Shown one piece after another: positions 6,989-15,756 of a DNA stretch of 64,000 bases. The position numbers and the translations under genes were made by a program. The DNA is from Dyella choica (lineage in GTDB: Bacteria > Pseudomonadota > Gammaproteobacteria > Xanthomonadales > Rhodanobacteraceae). The DNA lies in NCBI RefSeq assembly GCF_003977665.1, contig NZ_RYYV01000003.1, forward strand, positions 62,001 to 126,000, in the 5' to 3' direction. The notes beneath the pieces were generated by a model, which saw nothing but the letters and a program-made list of their open reading frames with translations, was not told the origin of the DNA and made no database searches. How positions within the stretch are numbered: the stretch's first letter is position 1; the number at the start of each line of letters is the position of its first letter.

Positions 6989-9148
6989 TCACCCGTTGCG
7001 AATATCCCTCAATACACTCGCCAACCGATCCCGCTGCGCCAGGATCAACGCCAGCTGTCCGAGCACCAGCCGGGCAATCTCGTCATTGCCCCCTTCCGCA
7101 TGCGGCATCGTGCTTTGCTCCGCCTCGCTCTCCGGCGCCAGGGCAGGCGCATTGGTCAGCAGCGCATCTGCGAGGTGTTCCAGCTTCGTGACCACGAGAT
7201 TGCCGGCAAGGGTCACGGTATCGCGGGCCTGGGCGTAGCCGATCGCCTGGCGATGCGCGCCCAGTGCGGAAATATGTCCAAGCATCGTATGCGCGATGGT
7301 CAGGAAACGCAGCAGGTCTTCGTTGCCGCGTTGCTGCCGGCCCGGCTCACGCAGCATGTTGGCGAGCATGCCGCTGAGGGCGGCATCCGCATTGTGGGCT
7401 TCGCGCCGTGCGATCCGGTAGGGCAGGTCGTCGCGCTTGCCGTGCACGTACTGCGCGATGATCTGCTGCAGGTAGCGGGCATCATTGCGCAGGGTGTTGG
7501 ACAGCACCTGGTCGAGCTGGCGGCCTTGCCAATCCGGCAGCACCAGGTAGATCGACAAGGCGGCAATGGCGGCGCCGATCAGGGTGTCGAGCAGGCGCGG
7601 CCACATCACTTCGTAGCCGCTGCCCGCCTGGTTGAAGCACAGCACCACGAATACCGTGATCGAGGCAGTGGCGATCGTGTAGCGCCGAAGTCGTGCTGCA
7701 AAAAACGCCACGCCGGACAACACGATCAGCAGCCATTGCCAGGGCGGTGCGGGCAGCAGACGCAGCGTGGCCCAGCCGATCACCACGCCGGCCATCGTGC
7801 CGGACACGCGCTGCAGCAAGCGTGCAAGCGTGGCGCCATAGCTAGGCTGGCAGATCAGCAGGGTGGTCAGCAGGATCCAGTAGCCGTGCTGGGGATGTAC
7901 CAGGCGCAGCACGCCAAAGCCGGCCGTCAGCGCCAGCGACAGGCGGATCGCATGGCGGAAGCGTGATGAGAGCGGGGTGAGCTGGATGTGGATGCGCTCC
8001 CAGGCTTCGCTCAAGGTTTGCGGCCCCGGGTTTTGCAAGGCACCCTCTTCGCCGTCAAGCATCATGGGCGTGTGTTCGTTTTCCAGCAGGACCTGGATGG
8101 CGGTGATGTTCCGCAGCAATGCGTCCAGGGAACGCAACAGCGGCTCGGACGGCGGTTGCGGGATGTTACGAAGAGCCCGGATGGCGCTGCGCAAATCGCT
8201 TTGCGCGACACGCGGGTCGGCGGTGGCCTGGGGCGAAGTGCGCAGGCGCAACGCCTCGGCTTGTCCATGGCATTGGCGTGCCTGTAGGCGCAGGACGTGT
8301 TCGCAGCGGAACAGCACGTCGCTGTGATAGAACGCTTCGGCCAGGGCGGCATAGGGGTAATGGGCGGAGCTGACGCGCTCGTGCATGTCCTGTGCTTTGA
8401 AGTACAGCTGCAGGCGTGCCGCCGTGGCGCCGCGCGGACGGCGCATGCCAATGCGGTCGATCAGCACGATGCGCGTATCGTTGAGTGCATCCACCACCTG
8501 CTCGTTGCGCATTGCCAGCGCAAGCAGCAGCGCATCGCGATCGACGCCCTGCACTGGCGTGAACAGCGCAGCCTTGGTTTGCAGGTAGTCGCCAAGTGCA
8601 TCGAATACGCGGGCGAGTGCATGCCGTACGGCGAGTTGGGGCGAGAGCACGCTCCACAGCAGCGACAGCAAGCCGTACCATGCGGCGCCGGCCAGCAGTT
8701 GCAGGGACTCGGTAAAAAAACTCGTGGACGGATGCGGCTGGTCGGTGCCGATCATCGTGTAGACGGCCAGGATCAGCGTGCCGCCGGCAATGGTGGCGTA
8801 GCGCGCGCTGATCGAACCGAGCATGACCAGCACGAAGCTCATCACGGCCAGCGCCAAGGCGAACGGCAGCGGGTGGGGCAGCAGCCATTCCACCGCAAAG
8901 GCCGCGCCAGTGAAGCACAACAGGGTGGTGAACAGGGTGCCGGAACGGCTGCGCCAATGCTCCTCGGTTTCAGCCAGCGCGCAGGCGATCACGCCGAGCA
9001 TGGCCGGGATCATGGCGGAGGCATGATTGCGCCATAGGCAATACGCAATCACACCGCCCAGCGCGAGCAACACGCGCTGGCATTCGGCGAAGCGGTCCGA
9101 GCCACGCAGGCGGCGCCAATAGTGGAGCAGGGCGGAGTGGGAAGGCAT
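6989..9148 (-). CDS. yccS: YccS/YhfK-family inner-membrane protein (FUSC domain)
   Basis: Large inner-membrane protein of 719 residues, close to the length of E. coli YccS. It has two similar blocks of hydrophobic helices, residues about 25-160 and 400-540, each followed by a long soluble helical region; this is the FUSC/aromatic-acid exporter-like layout. The N-terminal HYWRRLRGSDRF and the mid-protein HPQHGYWILLTTLLICQPSYGAT resemble YccS proteins. I chose the ATG at 9148, 29 codons inside the longest frame, because similarity begins there. Function is not established; export of an organic acid or envelope homeostasis are family guesses. It reads toward moaA but the riboswitch region separates them. 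Confidence 0.85.
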   Translation of the reverse strand: MPSHSALLHYWRRLRGSDRFAECQRVLLALGGVIAYCLWRNHASAMIPAMLGVIACALAETEEHWRSRSGTLFTTLLCFTGAAFAVEWLLPHPLPFALALAVMSFVLVMLGSISARYATIAGGTLILAVYTMIGTDQPHPSTSFFTESLQLLAGAAWYGLLSLLWSVLSPQLAVRHALARVFDALGDYLQTKAALFTPVQGVDRDALLLALAMRNEQVVDALNDTRIVLIDRIGMRRPRGATAARLQLYFKAQDMHERVSSAHYPYAALAEAFYHSDVLFRCEHVLRLQARQCHGQAEALRLRTSPQATADPRVAQSDLRSAIRALRNIPQPPSEPLLRSLDALLRNITAIQVLLENEHTPMMLDGEEGALQNPGPQTLSEAWERIHIQLTPLSSRFRHAIRLSLALTAGFGVLRLVHPQHGYWILLTTLLICQPSYGATLARLLQRVSGTMAGVVIGWATLRLLPAPPWQWLLIVLSGVAFFAARLRRYTIATASITVFVVLCFNQAGSGYEVMWPRLLDTLIGAAIAALSIYLVLPDWQGRQLDQVLSNTLRNDARYLQQIIAQYVHGKRDDLPYRIARREAHNADAALSGMLANMLREPGRQQRGNEDLLRFLTIAHTMLGHISALGAHRQAIGYAQARDTVTLAGNLVVTKLEHLADALLTNAPALAPESEAEQSTMPHAEGGNDEIARLVLGQLALILAQRDRLASVLRDIRNG

Positions 9149-9273
9149 GGCGACAAGGATACATGCTGCTATGCAACATTCACCTTTCAGGGAGGCTCCT
9201 CGGTGCGAGTGCCGGCATGACGGTGAGGTGGGCATACGCTAGATTCAAGCCTCCGCCGCCACCCCGCCCCCGC

Positions 9274-10044
9274 ATGCCATCCATCAGCAACGCCGCATCC
9301 GAAGCGTTCGAACTACGCGGCGTCAGCAAACGCTATGGCAACATCGCCGCGCTGAGCGAGGTCAGCCTGCGTTTTCCCGCCGGGAGTAAAACCGCGTTGA
9401 TCGGCAGCAGCGGTTCCGGCAAATCGACCTTGCTGCGCGTGTTGCTGGGACTGGAGTGGCCGGATCTCGGCGAAATCAGAGTGGATGGCGCAGCGCTGGA
9501 GCGGACGCAGGTGCTGGCATTGCGCAGGCGCGTGGGCTACGTGATCCAGGAGGGCGGGTTGTTCCCGCATCTCACCGTGCTCGGCAACCTGGCCCTGTTG
9601 CCGCATCACCTGGGCTGGAGCCGGGAGCGCATCCGCCAGCGCGCCGAGGAACTGGCGGCGTTGACGCATCTGCCCCCGGGTGCGCTGGAGCGTTATCCCG
9701 CCGAGCTGTCAGGCGGCCAGCGCCAGCGCGTAGCCCTGATGCGGGGATTGATGCTCGATCCCGGCGCCTTGCTGCTGGACGAGCCGCTGGGTGCGCTCGA
9801 CCCGATCGTCCGGCATGAATTGCAGGACGAATTGAGGGCGATCTTCGATCAGCTCGGCAAGACCGTAATCGTGGTAACGCATGATATCGCGGAGGCGGCG
9901 TGGTTCGCTGATCGCCTGGTGCTGATGCGTAACGGCAAGGTCGTGCAGGACGGGCGGCTGGATGATCTGCTCCAACGACCGGCCGATCCCTTTGTGACCC
10001 GCTTCGTGGGGGCACAGCGCACCTTGCAGGGCGCCTCGCCATGA
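9274..10044 (+). CDS. Osmoprotectant-type ABC transporter ATP-binding protein
   Basis: Cytoplasmic ATPase of 256 residues, of the OpuCA/OsmV group that powers uptake of betaine, choline or related compounds. The Walker A GSSGSGKST lies at residues about 44-52, the signature is ELSGGQRQRVALMRG, Walker B is ALLLDEPLGALDP and the switch His is in VVTHDIAEA. There is no C-terminal CBS pair, unlike OpuCA or ProV. The ATG at 9274 is favoured because similarity begins a few residues later (FELRGVSKRYG). It overlaps the next gene by 4 bases, so the two form one transporter. Confidence 0.88.
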   Translation: MPSISNAASEAFELRGVSKRYGNIAALSEVSLRFPAGSKTALIGSSGSGKSTLLRVLLGLEWPDLGEIRVDGAALERTQVLALRRRVGYVIQEGGLFPHLTVLGNLALLPHHLGWSRERIRQRAEELAALTHLPPGALERYPAELSGGQRQRVALMRGLMLDPGALLLDEPLGALDPIVRHELQDELRAIFDQLGKTVIVVTHDIAEAAWFADRLVLMRNGKVVQDGRLDDLLQRPADPFVTRFVGAQRTLQGASP

Positions 10045-11522
10045 AGCGGCGGTGGCTTGCAATGGCCGCCATGCTGCTGCTTCCCATGTGGACGCATGCG
10101 GCACCTGTGCGCCTGGGTTCCAAGCAATTCACCGAATCGGTGATCCTTGGCGAAGTGGCGCGTCTGGCAGCCAGGCAGGCCGGCGTGCAAACAGTGCACC
10201 AGCGCGAGCTGGGTGGCACCGCCATTCTGTGGAGCGCGTTGCAGCACGGCGATATCGATGCGTATCCCGAATACACCGGCACGCTTACGCACGAGCTGCT
10301 GAAGAATGTTCCACCGGAGGCGGACATCCCCAAGCTGCGCGCTGTGCTCAAGCCGCTCGGCATCGGCATCACCGATTCGCTGGGCTTCAACGACACCTAT
10401 GCCATTGGCATGCGCGCCGATCGCGCTGCGCAATTGGGTATCAAGCGCTTGTCCGACCTGGTATCGCACACGCAACTGCGTTTCGGCTTTTCCAATGAAT
10501 TCATGGCGCGCAGCGATGGCTGGCCGGGCTTGCGCCAGCGTTATGGCTTGCCGCAGATGCAGGTGCGCGGCCTGGATCATGTGCTTTCCTATCACGCACT
10601 CGCCAGCGATGCGGTGGATGCGATCGACCTCTACAGTACCGATGCGGAGATTCCGTACTATCACCTGCGTACCCTAGACGACGATCGGCATTATTTCCCG
10701 CACTATGACGCTGTCTATGTGTACCGGCTCGACCTGGAGCAGCGCTCACCGGCCTTCGTCGACAGCTTGAAAAAACTCACCGGGCGCATTGGTGCGGACG
10801 CCATGCGGCAGATGAACGCCATGGTGAAGCTGCACGGCGAAAAGGAAACCGTGGTGGCTGCCGGTTTTCTCGGCGTGCAGCCGGATGGCGACGGCGTTGG
10901 CAGGTGGACGCGCTTGTGGCTGCGGACCTTGGAGCACCTGCGCCTGGTACTGATCTCGCTTACGGCCGCGGTGCTGATCGCGATACCGTTGGGCGTATTC
11001 GCGGCGCGCGCGAAACGGCTCGGACACCTGGTGATGGCGCTCAGCGGCGTGCTGCAGACCATCCCATCACTGGCCATGTTCGTGTTCATGATTCCGTTTT
11101 TCGGCATCGGCACCTGGCCGGCCATTGCCGCGTTGTTTCTGTACAGCCTGCTGCCGATCGTGCGCAATACCTATGCGGGGCTTACCGGTATTCCACCGGA
11201 TCTACGCGAATCCGCTGCCGCACTGGGCCTGCCCCGCGGCGTGCGGCTGCGCCGCGTGGAGCTGCCGATGGCCATGCGTGCGATCCTTGCGGGCATCAAG
11301 ACTGCCGCAGTGATCAATGTTGGTACCGCCACACTGGGTGCGCTCATTGGTGCCGGCGGGTATGGGCAGCCCATCGTCACCGGTATCCGGCTGGACGACA
11401 CCGGCCTGATCCTGGAAGGCGCCATTCCCGCCGCGTGTATGGCGTTAGTGGTGCAGGGCTTGTTCGAGGGCGTGGAACGCTGGCTCACGCCACGCGGGAT
11501 GCGGCTGGAGGCAAGGCAGTAG
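10041..11522 (+). CDS. Fused substrate-binding/permease protein of an osmoprotectant-type importer
   Basis: A 493-residue chain joins what are normally two subunits. After a signal peptide (LAMAAMLLLPMWTHA) residues about 21-285 form a glycine-betaine-type binding domain, with LGSKQFTESVILGEV near the start and GDIDAYPEYTGT as the family hallmark. Residues about 295-490 form a five- to six-helix permease with the EAA-type loop ESAAALGLPRGVRLRRVELP. The signal peptide places the binding domain in the periplasm, tethered to its permease. Fusions of these domains occur in Gram-positive OpuA and related systems. Substrate cannot be read from the sequence: betaine, choline, carnitine or ergothioneine-like compounds are possible. 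Confidence 0.88.
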   Translation: MKRRWLAMAAMLLLPMWTHAAPVRLGSKQFTESVILGEVARLAARQAGVQTVHQRELGGTAILWSALQHGDIDAYPEYTGTLTHELLKNVPPEADIPKLRAVLKPLGIGITDSLGFNDTYAIGMRADRAAQLGIKRLSDLVSHTQLRFGFSNEFMARSDGWPGLRQRYGLPQMQVRGLDHVLSYHALASDAVDAIDLYSTDAEIPYYHLRTLDDDRHYFPHYDAVYVYRLDLEQRSPAFVDSLKKLTGRIGADAMRQMNAMVKLHGEKETVVAAGFLGVQPDGDGVGRWTRLWLRTLEHLRLVLISLTAAVLIAIPLGVFAARAKRLGHLVMALSGVLQTIPSLAMFVFMIPFFGIGTWPAIAALFLYSLLPIVRNTYAGLTGIPPDLRESAAALGLPRGVRLRRVELPMAMRAILAGIKTAAVINVGTATLGALIGAGGYGQPIVTGIRLDDTGLILEGAIPAACMALVVQGLFEGVERWLTPRGMRLEARQ

Positions 11523-11597
11523 AAGCTGCAGTCATCGCGGGATTGCACGACCCCACCCTTGCTCTCCTTTGCTAGCCAAGGCAAGTCAATGAAGGCG

Positions 11598-11801
11598 TTA
11601 GCCCCGCTCATCCTCCTGTGAGGCATTCAACGCGTTAGCCGCTGCCGTGTTGCCATGGATCAGATCGGTCCACTTCAGCTCGATACCCTTGCGGTGGGCT
11701 TTACGGGTGATCTTCAGCCCCGTGGCGTCCAGCACCACCGTGTAGGGCTGCCCAGCTACTTCTACTTCGCGCCTTAAGGATTTATCCAGCGTGGTCGTCA
11801 T
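11598..11801 (-). CDS. Small conserved hypothetical protein, 67 residues
   Basis: Short soluble protein starting MTTTLDKSLRREVEVAGQPY. It reads as a compact beta-rich unit (YTVVLDATGLKITRKAHRKGIELKWTDL) followed by an acidic tail. I recall similar small proteins without known function in many proteobacteria, which supports it being real. It lies alone, convergent with the osmoprotectant transporter and with no partner gene. No catalytic motif, membrane segment or metal site is visible. Confidence 0.65.
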   Translation of the reverse strand: MTTTLDKSLRREVEVAGQPYTVVLDATGLKITRKAHRKGIELKWTDLIHGNTAAANALNASQEDERG

Positions 11802-12596
11802 AAGCGGTACTCCGTGGTCGACGAAACAAGGTCATGGCCCGCCATGCAGGATTTCGAGCGTCGTATCGAAGTTCGATCATCGATCGTTCCTTCCAGGGGG
11901 CGACGAGGAAACGATTGGCAATACAGATAAGGGCGCAACGAGGCTGTGCCATGCACACCGCATGGCTTCTCCCCCGGAATGGCCGCATCCGGCCTGCGCT
12001 TGCTGGTTTGTGCGAAATCGAGTTTGCGTTGGTAGTCCCGAAGGCGCATGTCTGCTCCGCCTTGGTGGTCCTGTGCATAAGGACCTTGCAACGGAATATG
12101 TCAACAACAGGACAAGTGGATGTGACCAGGATGTTGGGCCGTCATGGCGTTCCGAGCTTCATTGCGAGGAAACTGCCCGCGTCGCATCACGCATGCCTTC
12201 CCCGGCGTGATCGGCAACACATGGCTACGATCGACTTTCTCTGCGCCGAGATTTTGCGCAAGACCGGCGGGGGGACATCCTAATTGGCCGCTCTGCGCTG
12301 TTTAGCCCCAAACGGCCGGGCTCGGTAGTAGGGACCTCATCGGCCCGATGGAAGAGGCCGAAGGGAGCGCGCGCAGACTGCGTTCAGAAATGGCCGGCTT
12401 GCAGGGGCCGGAAGCCCGGATTGTCGGGGGTATTCGGTTTTTCAAACATGACGTTGACAAATACTCGACGAAATATTGCATACAAGGGGATCAAGGTGAA
12501 GCTTGTAATCGTCTGTGAGATGGGTACGGCGATGAACGATTACAAATCCATTTGGCACGACGCGTCACATTTCCATGTCACGTCAGGAGAAAAATC
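11802..12596. other. Gene-poor stretch, nothing recognised
   Basis: About 795 bases hold several overlapping open frames on both strands, none with a good ribosome site or a familiar protein. A TTGACA lies at 12454-12459, but no convincing -10 box follows at 16-18 bases. No tRNA or RNA family was recognised. Confidence 0.5.
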
Positions 12597-12806
12597 ATGA
12601 ATCGCACGATACTTGGTATGGCGGTTGCTTGCTTCGGTTTGGCCATCGGCGGCTGCAACAATCCCAGCAATCCTCCGAGCGGCAACGCTCCGGCGAATCC
12701 TTCCACGGCGGCGGCGCCTGCCGCCAATCCGCCGGCCGCGGCACCGGCCGCCGGCGCTAGCGCTAGCGCAATGCCGCCGGCATCGCCCTCGACGGCTGCG
12801 CATTGA
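12597..12806 (+). CDS. Small Pro/Ala-rich lipoprotein
   Basis: A 69-residue precursor with a lipoprotein signal: MNRTILGMAVACFGLAIGGC, lipobox IGGC, cleaved before the Cys. The mature part is about 50 residues of Asn, Pro, Ser and Ala (NPSNPPSGNAPANPS and so on), with no folded domain visible. It is therefore probably an unstructured peptide tethered to the membrane. A CAGGAG ribosome site lies 7 bases before the ATG and fixes the start; the frame open from 12552 has no such site. Function unknown. Confidence 0.7.
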   Translation: MNRTILGMAVACFGLAIGGCNNPSNPPSGNAPANPSTAAAPAANPPAAAPAAGASASAMPPASPSTAAH

Positions 12807-13224
12807 GCAGGAAGCGAACATAAAACTCACCCGGTGGTCTGCTCGATCGCCTGCCGGTGAATCGCTTGGTCGTGTGATCGATTCCCTCCCCTGCGCAACG
12901 CGGGGAGGGCAAAGGCGGCTTCGCGATGAGAGTCGAGCACATGTCACAGTCATCGCGCCGAGTTACGGAAGCGTGGGAGCGCGAGCATCTGAACCCGCCG
13001 GACCGGCACGCGGACTGCCATTGCGGCATCGTTGTGCGTAAGGATGTCGAACGGGCTTTGTCGCCATCCCGACCCCGTCAATCGGACTAAAAAATAAGCT
13101 GGCGCCAACCCTTTGCCGCCGTTGTGACACCCAATCTCGCCAAGCCGAAAATTTTTACCTTGTTTCCGCTCGGTATGTACGGGCATGCATTCAAGATTAG
13201 CTTCATGGTGTGAGGAGGCGGCTC
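12807..13224. other. Intergenic stretch, nothing recognised
   Basis: About 418 bases without a supported gene. A weak palindrome, CCCTCCCC...GGGGAGGG (about 12886-12908), is visible. The minus-strand frames here lack ribosome sites and familiar features. Confidence 0.45.
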
Positions 13225-13704
13225 ATGAATACGGATTACGACGTCAATATTCTCAGTGGGCTTATCGGCGCCACGATGGACAGTGCGAGGCACTACCGGA
13301 AAGTGGCCGACAACATCGGCAATCCGAGAATCCGCGCCTTGTTCGAGCATCTTTCGATCCAGCGCAAGCTGATTGCCCTGGAATTGCAAGAACAGCGTAC
13401 CGCCATCTGCGGCAATCCGCAGAGCGAGGGGATACTGACCATTCATCCTTTGCGCCTGTTCGGAAATCTTCGCCATGCGATGGACTATGGCTACTGCGCG
13501 CTGATCGATGAAGTGGAGCGTTGTGAGGAGCGCATCAAGGCGAAATATGAGCACGCCTTGACAGATGGTCGCCTATCCGCGCCATCGCGTACGGTGGTAC
13601 AGAACGCCTATGCATCGGTGCAGGAAGGATGTGCCGACATGCATGCGTTGAAGCGTTATCCGCACGCAGAGCAGGTTCATGGCGAACTGCTAGAGCAGCG
13701 GTAA
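13225..13704 (+). CDS. PA2169-like four-helix-bundle protein (DUF2383 type)
   Basis: A 159-residue, all-helical, soluble protein. It begins MNTDYDVNILSGLIGATMDSA and has the heptad-like pattern of ferritin-like bundles, for example IRALFEHLSIQRKLIALELQ and HAMDYGYCALIDEVERCEER. This pattern matches the DUF2383/PA2169 family, often found near stress genes. A GAGGAGG ribosome site 6 bases before 13225 decides the start over an ATG-like codon 15 bases earlier. A redox or metal role is only suspected, as the EXXH pairs of true ferritins are not evident. Confidence 0.7.
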   Translation: MNTDYDVNILSGLIGATMDSARHYRKVADNIGNPRIRALFEHLSIQRKLIALELQEQRTAICGNPQSEGILTIHPLRLFGNLRHAMDYGYCALIDEVERCEERIKAKYEHALTDGRLSAPSRTVVQNAYASVQEGCADMHALKRYPHAEQVHGELLEQR

Positions 13705-14056
13705 AGAAGGGCATCAACGGCACGGTGGCCGCGCCCCTGGGCGGGGTCTGCAGGCATGAACTCCAAAGCGGGCCTGTGAACAAGATCCTGCTTGTACGCT
13801 TGAGTTCGCGCGCCAATGCTTGAGCCGCGAGGGGAATACGACAAGCTCAAACCAGTCATGCAGGGCGCACCCATGCGTGAATGATCACATTTTATTCACG
13901 AATAACCGCGTGGGTCTTGACCTCGTTTTCACGTAACCTGTCCCCGTTTTCGCTATGGTCTGCATTGTCCGGGGCCTGTTCATTGTCCGTTGCAGCGTCG
14001 CCAAATACCGTTCGGCTCATCGCCGGTAAGGCCTATTAAAATCGGGTGGGGATGGC
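13705..14056. other. Intergenic stretch, nothing recognised
   Basis: About 352 bases before the receiver-domain gene. The AT-richer segment around 13880-13940 may hold a promoter, but no -35/-10 pair stood out. No gene or RNA is supported. Confidence 0.45.
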
Positions 14057-14407
14057 ATGAAGACTGTTCTGCTCGTGGATGACAATCGGGACGTTCTTGA
14101 GGTGACAGCCTTCATGCTTGAGGACGCCGGTTACGAAGTGGTGGCGGCGCACAGTTCCGAACAAGCCCTGCAAGTCGCTTCGGTAAGACCGGACATTGGC
14201 GTTGTGGTGACCGATCTCAATCTGAAGCAGGGAATGAGCGGCATCGAAATGGGCAAGGCCATGCACGATGAAGGGCTGAAATGCCCGATGATCGTAATGT
14301 CCGGCGATTGCGAGCCGCCGTGGGAGGAATTGCAATCATGGATGAGATATCTACCCAAGCCCTTTGATCGCAAGACCCTGCTGGCGGCCATCACCGAACA
14401 CGCATGA
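14057..14407 (+). CDS. Single-domain response regulator (CheY-like receiver)
   Basis: A 116-residue stand-alone receiver domain with no output domain. Key residues are all present: the acidic pair D8-D9 (LLVDDN), phospho-acceptor D53 (VVVTDLNL), S82 in IVMSGD and K101 in YLPKPF. It can therefore be phosphorylated, and probably acts through a partner protein or as a phosphate relay. No histidine kinase lies in the window, so it is an orphan. The ATG at 14057 follows a weak GGGGATG-like site. Confidence 0.9.
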   Translation: MKTVLLVDDNRDVLEVTAFMLEDAGYEVVAAHSSEQALQVASVRPDIGVVVTDLNLKQGMSGIEMGKAMHDEGLKCPMIVMSGDCEPPWEELQSWMRYLPKPFDRKTLLAAITEHA

Positions 14408-14626
14408 TCATGGCCGAGGAGGAAGCATCGGCGCGCCGGCACGAACCACCCTACCAAGCCGTTCGTCGTCGACGTGCAATGGCGTGAATTACGCCTGCGC
14501 AGGCACGCTGAACCAGACGCCACTTCAGCGCACCGCGCGCAACCTGAGCGCATTGGCAAACTCACGACTTCTTCCGCAGCTTTGCCGCAAGATAATGCCT
14601 AAACTCCGCTGAAGTAGGGTGTCGCC

Positions 14627-14980
14627 ATGAGCATGCGTAGGCCGGCAAGCCTCGCCTTGATCGGATGCCTGATGATGTCGGGCGCTGGTGTCGCTTCAGT
14701 CCAGAACAGCAACACTCCCGCTGCCGCCCCTCACCAGGTCTGCCACAAGGTCAGGGTGCAGGACCGTCCGAAAGATAGCCATCAGATCGCGGGAACTCTG
14801 ATTGGCGCGGCGGCAGGCGGTTTGCTGGGCAACCAGTTCGGCGGCGGCAAGGGCAAGGTGCTCACCACGGCCGGAGGCGTGGTGGCCGGGGGATACGCGG
14901 GCAAGAAGGTGCAGGAAAGCCACCAGCAAAACAACCCGACGTATCACTATGAGGAGCGCTGCTACGAGTCGCGGCAGTGA
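14627..14980 (+). CDS. Glycine-zipper 2TM envelope protein
   Basis: A 117-residue exported protein. The N-terminus has a signal sequence (SLALIGCLMMSGAGVASV) with a Cys that could serve as a weak lipobox. The middle is a glycine-zipper pair, GTLIGAAAGGLLGNQFGGGKG and AGGVVAGGYAGKKVQE, as in the SlyB/Rcp family of outer-membrane stress proteins. Two Cys (C39 and C112) flank the zipper and could form a disulfide. It stands alone in a gene-poor stretch. The family role is envelope integrity; no specific function is shown. Confidence 0.8.
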   Translation: MSMRRPASLALIGCLMMSGAGVASVQNSNTPAAAPHQVCHKVRVQDRPKDSHQIAGTLIGAAAGGLLGNQFGGGKGKVLTTAGGVVAGGYAGKKVQESHQQNNPTYHYEERCYESRQ

Positions 14981-15507
14981 CGCGGCATTCGCAGGAATCG
15001 CGTTGCGCCGAGGTCGCTCTAGACACTCTTGCGGGTCAGCAGTTAAAAAAATCCGTAGCGAATCACGACTCCACCCAGTTGCTGGACCAGCTGGCGCCCT
15101 GGCCTGCCTGCGGTAAAAGCGGCCCATGTTCCCGTTTCCGATCCTGGTAGGGCCTGTCATCACGGCGCCGCCGTCGAGCATTCGGAGCGAGGCGTTCCTG
15201 TTCGGACAAACCGATCTTGCGCTCGCGTCGAGCGATGGTGGCGTTGCGAATGCTCATGCTGCTCAGGATGAAGAGGGTGATGCCAAGGCGTCTTCGTTGG
15301 GGGCAAAGGCGCGTATGCCGCATCCATTCGGCGGTTCACGAAAGTCCGTCCGGAACGACACCCTGGGGAGGGAGCAGGAGACCGGCTTTGTGGTTCCAAG
15401 CATGCTGGAACGACATGTCATTTGGATGAAACGCATGGCGCGCAGGTTCCTGGCTGCCGTTCGTCGGTCGGAAAGGTGGGGCACCGCACCGCGCCTCCGG
15501 CGGCAAC
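14981..15507. other. Intergenic stretch, nothing recognised
   Basis: About 527 bases between the glycine-zipper gene and the tRNA terminator. Frames up to 138 codons exist on both strands, but their translations are Arg/Pro-rich and unfamiliar, and none has a good ribosome site. It could be decayed coding sequence. Confidence 0.45.
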
Positions 15508-15536
15508 AAAAAAGGCCACCACGAGGTGACCTTTTT
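15508..15536 (-). terminator. Rho-independent terminator of tRNA-Val
   Basis: On the minus strand, a stem AGGTCACC / GGTGGCCT around a TCGT loop is followed by a run of T (AAAAAA on the plus strand at 15508-15513). It lies 14 bases past the CCA end of the tRNA. A-rich and T-rich flanks on both sides would let it work in both directions. Confidence 0.85.
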
Positions 15537-15549
15537 CATTGAATCCAGA

Positions 15550-15624
15550 TGGTGGGCGGTACAAGGATCGAACTTGTGACACCTGCCGTGTGAAGGCAGT
15601 GCTCTACCGCTGAGCTAACCGCCC
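15550..15624 (-). tRNA. tRNA-Val (anticodon CAC)
   Basis: A 75-base cloverleaf including an encoded CCA. The 7-bp acceptor stem pairs GGGCGGT with ACCGCCC. The D arm is GCTCAGCGGTAGAGC. The anticodon stem CTGCC/GGCAG holds the loop TTCACAC, giving anticodon CAC, which reads GUG. The T arm is TTGTG..GTTCGATCC. It is a single gene with its own promoter and terminator. Confidence 0.97.
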
Positions 15625-15638
15625 GCCGGGAACGCGAA

Positions 15639-15667
15639 ACTATACGGGTCACGGGGCTGGCCGTCAA
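15639..15667 (-). promoter_or_regulatory. Sigma-70 promoter of tRNA-Val
   Basis: Minus strand: TTGACG (15662-15667), a 17-base spacer, then TATAGT (15639-15644). Transcription would begin near 15632, about 8 bases before the mature tRNA. This is close to consensus, as expected for a stable RNA. Confidence 0.88.
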
Positions 15668-15756
15668 CTCTTCGGCAGGTGGCGCGTTTTTCCATGGGTC
15701 CAAACCGCGGGGCGGCTAAAATGCCTCGTTCCCCTTGCCAAAGACGGCTGTGCCTC

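Noticed and set aside
11834..12283. A 149-codon plus-strand frame in the gene-poor stretch, and overlapping minus-strand frames
   Set aside because: No ribosome site, unfamiliar composition and competing frames on both strands; nothing supports coding.
12454..12482. TTGACA as a promoter for the small lipoprotein
   Set aside because: The -35 box is perfect, but candidate -10 boxes at 16-18 bases (TTGCAT, TGCATA, GCATAC) are poor.
13087..13554. A 155-codon minus-strand frame opposite the four-helix-bundle gene
   Set aside because: The plus-strand gene has a strong GAGGAGG site and a family pattern; the minus frame has neither.
15126..15542. A 138-codon plus-strand frame before tRNA-Val
   Set aside because: It runs through the tRNA terminator region, lacks a ribosome site and gives an Arg-rich unfamiliar product.
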